The notes under the pieces were generated by a model. That model was given only the letters and a program-made list of their open reading frames with translations, searched no databases and was not told the origin of the DNA. A stretch of DNA of 31,261 nt. Origin: Cochliopodium minus (lineage: Eukaryota > Discosea > Himatismenida > Cochliopodiidae). Position 1 is the first letter of the stretch, and each line of letters begins with the position of its first letter. Below, one piece after another: positions 10,346-18,964 of the stretch. The translations under genes were made by a program, and so were the position numbers. The stretch is taken from contig JAMYWO010000039.1 in NCBI GenBank assembly GCA_024220525.1, forward strand, positions 1-31,261. Direction: 5' to 3'.

Positions 10346-13300
10346 GAAATGTTCTATTTGATACAATAAACACACTTTGTTGTTTGTGTAAGTCGAACAA
10401 AGTATCTTTTTCTAGTTATTTTTGTAGTGAATGTGGAAAAATCTTTTACATCAATATGATTTCTGAAAATTTGAAATTTGAAGAAAACTGGAGGAGTGGG
10501 ATGAAGGAGGTGGATTTGTTGAAAAATTTTATGGAAATATCAAAAAAAAAAGGGATGATTTTGCGTTTTTTTAAATTTTTTGGCAAAATTTTTGAAACGA
10601 AAAAACATAATCTTTTAATGTGGAAAAGTAATAGTTGCCCATTGGATTCAACTTTGGTTTTCAACGTTGAAATATCCGATGAAATAAAAAAATGGATATT
10701 TGGTGGATTGGAAGACAAAAAACTTTCAAATTTGATTCAAAACATTTTTGAATTATCATCATCTATAAATGGTTCACTTGAAAAAGATCAATTTAATGTA
10801 AAAATAATACAGTTTGAATCATTGAAAAAGAAAATGTACAAAATTATGGAATTGACATTTTATCAATTTACATCACCTGAAGAAATTTTTTGTTCTCTTC
10901 TCACTCAAGATAACTCTCCTTTCATTACAAAATTTTACAGTCCAAAAGGTATAATTGTGGATTGCATTAAAAGAAAATCCAGGAAAATAAGGGAACATAT
11001 TCAAATGTGTAGATTTGAAAGCAGAGATACTTTTTCGGCAGAAGATAAAAAATTTATTTATATTAATTGGATTACAAGTGAAGACAATCTGAAATTAGAA
11101 AGTAAAATAAAAATAAGAGTCAAAGTTGAAAATGAAATAAAAATTATGGAATTTGAATTTGTGGGAGGAATTAAATATGAAAATTTTCACTATGTTGTCG
11201 CTTACATAAAAGAAAATAAATTTTATTATTGCGATAACATGAATAAAAATTCTGAACTTATTGAAATCACAAAGCTTTTTTCAAACTCAAAAGAAATGTT
11301 TGATTTTTTCCATCCTTTTTCTTATTTGTTGTACGAAAGAATTGGTAAAAATAATATTTATTTTTTATTTTTATTTTAAAATAATTTTTTTTTTTAATTA
11401 ATAAATTTTTTTTTTTTATTTATTTATTTTAATGATTTAATTTATTTATTTATTTATTTATTTTTAATTTATTTATTTATTTATTTATTTTTAATGATTT
11501 AAATTTATTTATTTATTTTAATAAATTTATTTAATTGTTTTTTGTTTATTATTTTTATTATTATTTTAATTATTTTTATTTTTTAATTTATTTAATTGTT
11601 TATTGTTTATTGTTTATTATTATTTTTATTTTAATATTTTTATTTTTTAGTTGAAAAAAATTTTTCAGATTTTATTTTAATTTTCTATATTTTTTTTTAT
11701 TGAAAATTTATTTTAATAGTTTTAATCTTTTTAATTCAAATCATTAAAAAATTTATTTCATTCAATAAAATCTTTTTAAAATTTAGGGAATTTTCATTCG
11801 GCTCCTACTCCTACTATTACAAGTCAACCACTTTATGATACTTCAATTAGGACAAAATTTCGTAACTTTAATTATTTTTTTTTTTTAGTTTTAATATTTT
11901 GGATAAAAAGCTCCCATTGACTTGGTGGAATCTGAAGAAGAAAACGAAGTTAACAAGAAAGGAAGTAAAAAATTATTTTTTTAAAAAATTTTTATTTAAT
12001 TATTTCAACAGCAGGCTTCCCAAGAAGGAAATCATCAAATAGGATACTAGAAATCGATATCCCTAAAAAAGGTAATTCAATTTATGAAATATAGTAACAA
12101 TAAAAAGATTATAAAATAAAGTAAAAATAATTAACAATAAAATAATTATAAAATAAATTTCAAAAATTTTAAAAAAATTAAAAATAAAATAAATTAAAAT
12201 AAAAATTATTAAAACAATAAAATTAAAAATAAAATTAATAAAAGATTAAATTCAAAAAACATAAATAACAAATAATTTTAAATACTATTTATTTAGATTC
12301 GTCTATCAAATCTCCCACCTCTTCAAAGGAAAGTAATATATTAGCTTCAAGAAGTTCTATTTCAAACATAAGAGTCAATTTTGTTTCTCCACTTCATCAA
12401 CAAAGTAAAAAAATTTCTTAATTTAAAAAATATATTATATTTCAATTAAATATTTTTTAATAAAAGGTAGAGTTGAAGTTAAAAATAAGCATCAGTATCA
12501 GGATGTAAAGGAAGAAGAGACATCCAATCTTTTGAAAGAAGGAGATAAAAGAGCAAAAAAAAAAGGTAAAACTCTTTCTGTTTTATTTTTGAAAAAGAAA
12601 AAATTTAATTATTGTCACATTAAAAAATAATGAATAATATAATAAATTCTTTTTTTATAATAAAAAGTATTTGAAAGTGAAGAAATTCAAAGTGATGAAG
12701 TTGTGAGTGATGAAGTTGTGAGTGATGAAGTTGTGAGTGATGAGGAAGAAGACCATTTTGAGACTATGACAAGCCTTTACAAACAAGTTGGTAAAAAAAT
12801 TTTTTTTTTTTATTTTTATAAAATTTTGAATTTATATCTTGAAAGAAGAAAGAAAGAAAAACAAGAATTTTGGTAAATTTAATTAATTTTTGAAATAATT
12901 TAATTTATTTCTTGATATCAAGTCACATCATTGGAGTCAAAACCTGTTGAAGTTTCTCTTGGTAAAAATAAAATTTCTTTTGAAAAATAAATAAATTTAA
13001 ATTTGTAAAATCTAGGAACCAAAAAACAAGATGATTTGAAAGAGAAGGGAACTCAAGTTTACAGTAAATAAAAAATTTTGAAAAAAAATTAAAAAAATTA
13101 ATTCATTATTTATTTTTAAAAGATACTCAAGTAGACAAAGAGATTCAAGGTGAAGTGAGTCAAGCAAATGGTAGAATTTCAACTTGATAGACAATATTTT
13201 TTATTAAAATTATTTACTATTTAATTTTTTTTTATTTAATTTAATTTTTTTTAATAATTTTTTTTTTTTAAAAGATCTCATTCTTCCATCTTCTTTGACT

Positions 13301-15008
13301 CAAAATATTGGTAAAAAATTTAAATTTAAATTGAATCAAAACAAAATTAATAAATCTTATTTTAAAAATATAATCAGATGAAAATCTCTCTGCACAAACA
13401 ATAAATATTTCTCCACCAACGATCACACCTCCTATTCCATTTACTTATTCTTTAAGAAAGACTTTATCTCCAAAGGATACTTCAAATCCAATTGTTTCTC
13501 CAATTCAAAATCCTTCTAAACAAAGTAAAACATTATTATTTGTTTTTTAAAATAAAATATTATTAATAAAAAAAAATAAAAGTTTAAAATAAAAATTATA
13601 ATTAAAAAAAAAATAATTTTCAAAAATATATCCAAAAAATAAATATAAATAATTAAATTTAAATTTTTATTTTCCAAAAAGAAGCTCCAATTCAACAACA
13701 GAGTGTGCATGCGAAAAAATCAAAAGGTAACAAATTTTTTACAAGTTTTTTATTTTTTTAAATTTCATTTAATTTAATAAATATTCTTTAGAGTCCACAA
13801 AGTTATCTACTCCAGAAGAGTCAACACTTCCTCATCAACTTCCTCTGTTATTCAAAAAAAGTAAAACAAAATACAAAGATATATTTTTTTTTTAAAATCT
13901 AAAAATAATTTTTTAACAAAAAGTAGAAAAAGAGGAAGAAGGAACAGAGATAATCGGTAAATAAAAATTAATTAAATCTTTTATAATTATTTTTTTAAGA
14001 ATAATAATTTAATTACAATTTCTTTTCTTTTAAAAGTTTCCAAAAAGTCCAATCCTCCACTTGTTATTCCTATAATTGATTCTTCTACCCCTAATCATAA
14101 AATTGGTTAAAAATTTTCCTATTTAAAAATTAGTTGGTGTTTTTAAAAAATTATTTTTAGCAGACAAACTATCGGGAGATTCAAGAGAAACTATTTCAAC
14201 TCAACAAAAAGGTATAATATGTTTTATTAAAAAATAAATAATTTTAAATTTTTTTATTTTTTATTTTTTTATTTTTATTTAATTTTAGACACTCTCATTT
14301 CAACAAAGCCATCTCTCATAAAAGCACCCTTAACAACTAGCGAAGTTAGTAATCCTTTAAAAGCTCCTAAACTCCCAATAAAAAGTATTCCTTCTGTTAA
14401 AATCATCGAACAAAGTAAATAAATTTTATTTTAAAATTTTTAAAAATTTTGAATAAAATACTTTTAGGAGAGGACAAAAAAGAAAAAGAAGGTATTAATT
14501 TTTATTTTTGAAGTATTTTTAATTTTAAATTCTTACCATAAATAAATAGGATCAATCTCAACATCAAAAACGAATTCCTCACTTGGTAAAATTAAAATCT
14601 GATATTTGAATTTATATTTGACAAATTTTAAATGAAAACTTTCTTTGTAAATAGAACTACCAATTCAAAAAAAAGATTTAGTGGAAGAGAATAAGTCAAA
14701 AGGTAATTTTAAAAATTATTTTCATAATACTATTTACTTTAATTAATTTAGGAGTCGAAAAATCAATAATTACACTGTCTCGAACAGGTCAACATAAAGG
14801 TAAATTTTTATTTTTAAATTTTAATTGCCAATTAATTCAGTATAAGTCTTAATTTATTTTAATTTATTTTACTTTTAAAAATTTAAATATTTTACTTTAT
14901 AAAAATTAATTAAAATAAAATTTAGTAAATATATAATTTATTAGAGTAAAAATAACAATTAATTTTTTATATTTTTTAGAAGGGAATAAGAATGAAAAAG
15001 CAAGGAAA
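10346..15008 (+). CDS. Second USP/USPL1-like cysteine peptidase with zinc knuckle and micro-exon tail
   Basis: The first exon (10346-11344, 333 residues) enters in phase 1 from a TTTTAG acceptor, so its start lies upstream, perhaps in the exons before 8510. It opens with a zinc-ribbon-like pair, CLC then CSEC about 13 residues later (roughly 10380-10437). The peptidase-like part has candidate Cys in SNSCPLDSTL (10636-10638), His in YENFHYVVAY (11188-11190) and Asp in YYCDNM (11233-11235). Cys-to-His is about 184 residues and His-to-Asp 15, nearly the same geometry as the first copy at 6689-7321. The C-terminal side is a long chain of mini-exons listed as a separate feature. The last exon I can place with confidence is 14990-15008. 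I infer a deubiquitinase- or deSUMOylase-like fold; loss of activity cannot be excluded because no oxyanion residue is identifiable by eye. Confidence 0.6.
11345..11786 (+). other. Intron rich in ATTT tetramer repeats
   Basis: This intron separates the peptidase exon from the mini-exon array. Most of it (11380-11650) is TTTA/ATTT tetramer repeat with short TTTATTG variants. No gene or RNA structure is seen in it. Confidence 0.6.
11787..15008 (+). other. Array of 22 mini-exons; all but the last symmetric phase 1-1
   Basis: Placed exons: 11787-11861, 11911-11964, 12015-12071, 12297-12404, 12467-12565, 12668-12790, 12923-12961, 13016-13063, 13123-13170, 13275-13310, 13378-13524, 13685-13726, 13792-13860, 13924-13956, 14037-14105, 14164-14211, 14289-14414, 14468-14491, 14550-14585, 14655-14702, 14752-14799, 14990-15008. 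Each except the last starts and ends in phase 1 and has a length divisible by 3 (24 to 147 nt). The donor is typically G|GTAAA or A|GTAAA. Introns are mostly 40-230 bp. The encoded peptide is disordered, rich in Ser, Pro, Lys, Glu and Gln, with one internal triplication (SDEVV, in exon 12668-12790). These exons form the tail of the second peptidase. Single acceptor choices may be off by 3 nt at NAGNAG sites. Confidence 0.65.
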
Positions 15009-15864
15009 GTAACAAAAATAATAATAAAAAAAAATTTTTAATAAATTTGTAACAGTCACTTTTAAACCTGGTTTTTCAATCTTTCTGTTGGTAAAAATAA
15101 TTTTTGATTATAAAATCATTTTAAAAACTTTTTATTAAAAGAAAAAGCTAACAAAAGAAATCTTGAGATGAAAGTGTTACCAAATCACCAACAGCAAGCA
15201 AGAAAAGCAAAACTGAAGGTAAATTTGTTTTTAAAATAGTTATTATTTTTTTGAAATAAAATTAGAAATAAAAGAGAAAGATCAGAAAGAAAATAAAGTA
15301 AAGAGAGCAAAAAAGGAGAAGTAGCAAAAAGGAGAAGAAGGAAGTATGGAAGAAGAAGAGAAAATCAAAGTTTTGGAAACAAAGCAAAGGGAGATGAAAT
15401 GGGAACTAATAGAAATAAGTAAATATAAAAATTAAATAAAATTTTTATTTTTTTTTCTTTAAATTATGTAGTTTCGTCTTTGATGAGCAACAACGTTGAA
15501 GAAAATCAATCTAACAAAATGAAAACAACGTACCAAAAAAATTTAATTATTCAATTTTTTTATTATTTAATTTTTAACAGCCAAAAGACCTCTCTTGAAT
15601 CGAAAGACATCACACAAGAAAAGAAAAAAGAAAAGTGTTTAGGTTTTATTTTTAAAAAGAAATCAAAAAAAAATTTAATTTTTTAATTAAAAATAAATAA
15701 AGTAAATGCAAAGGAGAAAACTTTGATTTTGAAAAGGATGAAAAGGAAGAAGATAAAGATAAAGAGGACGAGGACGTAAAGGAAAGAAAGAAAGGAAAAA
15801 GAGGATGAAAAGAAGGAAGGGAAGGGGATGAGGGATTGTAACAGATTTGGGATTTCATTTTTGA
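15009..15864 (+). other. Ambiguous 3' end of the micro-exon gene
   Basis: The strict phase-1 chain breaks here. Coding-looking pieces continue: 15060-15089, 15141-15218, 15266-15322 (K/E-rich, ends at TAG), 15472-15531 with 15581-15641, and 15702-15780. Each is bounded by plausible GT/AG sites, but I cannot join them all without a frame clash. The piece from 15702 read in phase 1 gives a basic peptide ending KIKIKRTRT before TAA at 15778-15780, a possible true C-terminus. Others end earlier. Either splicing is more complex than I can see or the end is decayed. Confidence 0.35.
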
Positions 15865-16197
15865 AGAAGGTATCAAAGAACAAAGAAAATCAAAATATTG
15901 GATGGTTCACTTGTTTTTGGTGAAAATGATTTTTCTTATTCACGGAGTCTTAATACATCATATATATGTGTATTGTGCATTAATAAAAGAGAAAAGGGGA
16001 TCATTTTTAGAGGAAAATCTAAAACAAAAAATAATCATTTTAAAAAAATAGAAAACTTGGCTTGTCAACAAAAACTAAAATCTTTTTTTGGAAAAGTAGG
16101 ATTGAAGTGGTTTCTCTCTTTACAAAGTAATAAATCCAAACAACCAAAACATGGAATTTGCAATTCTTGTTTTAAAATTAAAGATTTAAATTAAATT
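15865..16197 (+). pseudogene. Possible fragment of a BMT5-like (DUF2431) methyltransferase
   Basis: The open frame contains KILDGSLVFGENDFSYSRSL near its start (about 15889-15951). This closely resembles motif I of the DUF2431/BMT5 rRNA uridine methyltransferase fold (ILxVGEGDFSFSxSL). The residues that follow do not look like the rest of that domain: they are Lys-rich with CVLC and CNSC pairs and stop at 16195-16197. No ATG is visible; the frame starts after a TGA at 15862. It may be an exon piece, a decayed copy, or a coincidental motif. It sits between the end of the micro-exon gene and a repeat cluster. Confidence 0.3.
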
Positions 16198-16330
16198 TTT
16201 CTTAAAGTCTTCATTTATATTTGTTGAATTGAAATAGATTAAATGACAAAATCCATTTTTATTAATTCAAAAAACATTATGGCTGTTTAGGATTTTTGTT
16301 TCAAAATAATATATTTTTAAAGAAATAAAG

Positions 16331-16419
16331 TAGACATGTTCAAAATTTTACAACAGTTTAAATTTTGTTAGCAATTAATTAATATCGTCTAGCAAAGTTG
16401 TAAATTTTGGACATGTCTA
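16331..16419. repeat. Fold-back inverted repeat (MITE-like)
   Basis: The left arm at 16331-16354 (TAGACATGTTCAAAATTTTA...) is the near-perfect reverse complement of the right arm at 16397-16419 (GTTGTAAATTTTGGACATGT...), with about one mismatch and one indel over 23 bp and a ~42-bp loop. A second, partial copy of the loop and right arm occurs at 28814-28865, so this is a dispersed element. No ORF is inside. Confidence 0.7.
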
Positions 16420-16439
16420 GAGATGAAAAAAAAATATTT

Positions 16440-17442
16440 TTTTTTAACAAAGAAAAAAAAAAGACCAGAGAACAAACAGACTAAATGGACATTGTTTAAT
16501 CAATATAAAAGTGTAAATATTAAATAAAAAAAAAATATTTTTGTTTCAAAACAGTAAAATTTAAACAAGAAATAGAAAACCAAATTTTCAAAGAAAAAAA
16601 GTAGTCCAGATAACAACCAGACTAAATAGGGACAATGTCTAATCGATCAAAAAATGTAAATAAAACTTATTGTAAAAAATTTTTGATTCAAAACAGTATA
16701 ATTTCAACGAGATAATGAAAAATAAAATTTTAATGAAGAAAAAAATTAGGCCAGTGAACAACCAGACTAAATAGAGACAATTTTTTTTCAGTTTAATAAC
16801 ATAAATAAAACTAAATCAAAAAATATTTTTGTTTCAAAACAGTACAATTTGAACGAGAAATTCAAAATATTCTTTTATCACTAAGAAAAAAAAAGACCAG
16901 AGAACAACCAGACTAAGTAGAGACAATGTTTATTCAATCAAAAAACAGTAATAAAACATATTGAAACATTATTTTTGTTTCAAAGCAGTACACTTTCAAC
17001 GAGAAAACGAAAATATTTTTTTTAACGAAGAAAAAAACTAGTCGAGAGAACAACCAGACTAAATAGAGACAATGTTTATTCAATCAAAAAACAGTTATAA
17101 TACTTATTTTAAAAATATTTTTATTTCAAAACAGTACATTTTCAAAGAGATATTGAAAACAGAAATTTTAATGAAGAAAAAAAGTAGTACACAGAACAAC
17201 CAGACTAAATAGAGACAATATTTATTCAATCTAAAAACATAAATAAAACATAAAATAAAAATATTTTTGTTTCAAAACAGTACACTTTCAACGAGATATT
17301 GAAAATAAAAATTTTAATGAAGAAAAAAAGTAGGCCACAGAACAACCAGACTAAACAGAGACATTGTTTAATCAATCAAAAAACATAAATAAAACATAGA
17401 ATAACAATATTTTTGTTTCAAAACAGTACACTTTCAACGAGA
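16440..17442. repeat. Tandem satellite, about seven units of ~145 bp
   Basis: The sequence GAACAACCAGACTAAATAGA recurs at about 16470, 16612, 16755, 16902, 17048, 17193 and 17340, a period of 142-147 bp. Each unit also contains TTTCAAAACAGTACA followed by TTTCAACGAGA, and an A-rich segment around GAAGAAAAAAA. Units differ by scattered substitutions. The last unit is cut at the N at 17443. It has no coding capacity and no spacer variation like a CRISPR array. Confidence 0.8.
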
Positions 17443-17443
17443 N
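17443..17443. other. Ambiguous base (N) at a sequence junction
   Basis: Satellite sequence stops abruptly in mid-unit on the left, and reverse-transcriptase sequence starts in mid-domain on the right. The join may be an assembly artefact. Confidence 0.7.
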
Positions 17444-17890
17444 ACGATCAAATGCTTTTGAACAGTCAAGAAACATTGCATGTAGGTCGGTTCCGCTTTC
17501 CTTTGCTCTTTCAACAAGTAGATTCACAGCATGCACATTGTCATGGATGAGCCTTCCTGGATGACAAAACTGATTTTGATAAGGGAAGGAAAAGTACCAT
17601 TTACAGGTTTGAAGACAATTAGATCGTTGTTATCTTCAATAAAAGTTACAGTTTCCTTTACAGCATCAAAAACGGAGTCTCCAACTTCGGGAAGATAAGT
17701 GCAGTCTTTGTCAATTTGATTGAAAAGCTTTGATGCTTGTTTGAACCATTCCCAATCATTCCCAATTAGATTGCAGAAAAAGAGATATTAATAGCCGCTC
17801 AAAGTAAATCCAACAATGTACCATTTTCAAGGATTCTTTCTGAAGTTTACTTAAATAAGACAGACAACCAATCAGAGCTTTAAGATTTTT
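17444..17890 (-). mobile_element. Fragment of non-LTR retrotransposon reverse transcriptase
   Basis: On the minus strand the frame ending at 17444 reads QFCHPGRLIHDNVHAVNLL and then DLHAMFLDCSKAFDR. These match the fingers region (QxGFRPGR) and motif A (LDxSKAFD, with the catalytic Asp) of LINE-type reverse transcriptases. Further upstream on that strand are NLIGNDWEWFKQASKLFNQ and DNNDLIVFKPVNGTF, in a frame offset by one from the motif A segment, so the copy is frameshifted. The fragment stops right after motif A at the N, with no YADD motif in the window. It may or may not belong to the same family as the LINE end at 27989-28635. Confidence 0.7.
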
Positions 17891-18300
17891 TATTTTTTTT
17901 CGTTGAATTTTATAGATGAATATAATGTGAAATTTTCCTGATAATTATGAGAATCCTCTTTTTTAAATAATGAAAATCTTTTTTTTAAATAATTTTCAAA
18001 AAAATATCTGTTATTTTTTTTTATCCTAGATCAATGAAAAAAATAAGACAAAGATAGTTTTTTGGATAAAGAGGGATATCTTTTTTTTTTTTTTTTTAAG
18101 ATCTTTAAATAAAAAAATAGACTTAATTCAAAGTGGTTAACCCATTAGGTCCTTGATTCTCATCCCTTAAAAGTGGGATATCTTTAATTAAAATAGATCC
18201 TCACCATAGATTTCAGGAACAAGATAAAAAGTCCACCTTCTTCCTCACAGTTTTAATAGAAGAATCTAAAAAAACCGCTTCAATTTCGAATTACTTAATC
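17891..18300. other. No gene seen
   Basis: AT-rich sequence with an oligo-T run near 18080. Stops occur in all frames. No repeat or RNA feature is recognised. Confidence 0.5.
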
Positions 18301-18819
18301 ACCTCCCATCTCGACAATTCCTTTGTACGAAGTTGAAAAGCCGGAAGTGCCTGTTCTCCAAAAGATTGAAAACTCAAAGATTTCCAATCCTCCCAAGTCG
18401 TCCTCTACTGTTCCAAACAATCCCTCCTACCAACTCCATAAAAGGAAGATCTGCCGTTATTTTATTAAAAAAAAATGTAGATATGGTTCAAAATGTTGTA
18501 ATTCTCACACCAACGCATAAAACTTCGAAGAAGAGCCCCAAACTTTGTAGCTTCTTCGAGAATGGTAATTGCAAATATGGAACAAATTGTAGAAACCTAC
18601 ACCAAAAAATTTAATTTCACTTCTCGTCAACTTCCCTTCTTCGGACAACTCTAAAACTTTCATAGTCTCTTTCTCATAAGATAGAAATGCAGTTGACTGT
18701 AAGAAGTTCTTCGATAACGGCCTAAAAGAAACAATTAACACTTGTGAAATTGTAAAGAGAAAAGAAGTAGAATCTCTCATTCCCAAAACATCAAACGATG
18801 ACAATATTGAAAATCAAGT
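18301..18819 (+). pseudogene. CCCH zinc-finger protein fragment, frame-broken
   Basis: Two C-x7-C-x5-C-x3-H fingers are clear. Finger 1 is CRYFIKKKCRYGSKCCNSH, at about 18452-18509; finger 2 is CSFFENGNCKYGTNCRNLH, at about 18546-18602. The first frame stops at TAA 18518-18520, and finger 2 is read one base to the right (+1). A third segment near 18698 (CKKFFDNGL), back in the first frame, looks like a decayed finger in which the second Cys is Leu. Such fingers bind RNA in the TTP/ZC3H families. The segment upstream is Ser/Pro-rich. No ATG or complete ends are visible, and the block lies between two Ns, so sequencing error is as likely as true decay. Confidence 0.55.
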
Positions 18820-18820
18820 N
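18820..18820. other. Ambiguous base (N)
   Basis: This N sits at the edge of an oligo-T run between the zinc-finger fragment and the promoter side of the RasGAP gene. Confidence 0.7.
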
Positions 18821-18964
18821 TTTTTTTTTTTATAAAATTAACTTTCAACAAAATATATAAAATAAAAAAATATTTGTTCAAAAATATTGGTGGTGTATAA
18901 ATAGTTTATATATCCCATAAAAACAAAGAGGAAACAAAAATTTATATCTTTTGAATTTTTGGAT

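Noticed and set aside
12325-12342. Possible 12-nt intron (GTAATATATTAG) in a mini-exon
   Set aside because: Too short to splice; the sequence is open in frame, so I treat 12297-12404 as one exon.
16440-17442. CRISPR-like regular repeats
   Set aside because: The whole ~145-bp unit is repeated, with no unique spacers, and the window is eukaryotic with introns. It is a satellite.
18505-18804. 99-residue minus-strand ORF
   Set aside because: It overlaps the CCCH fingers on the opposite strand and shows no domain of its own.
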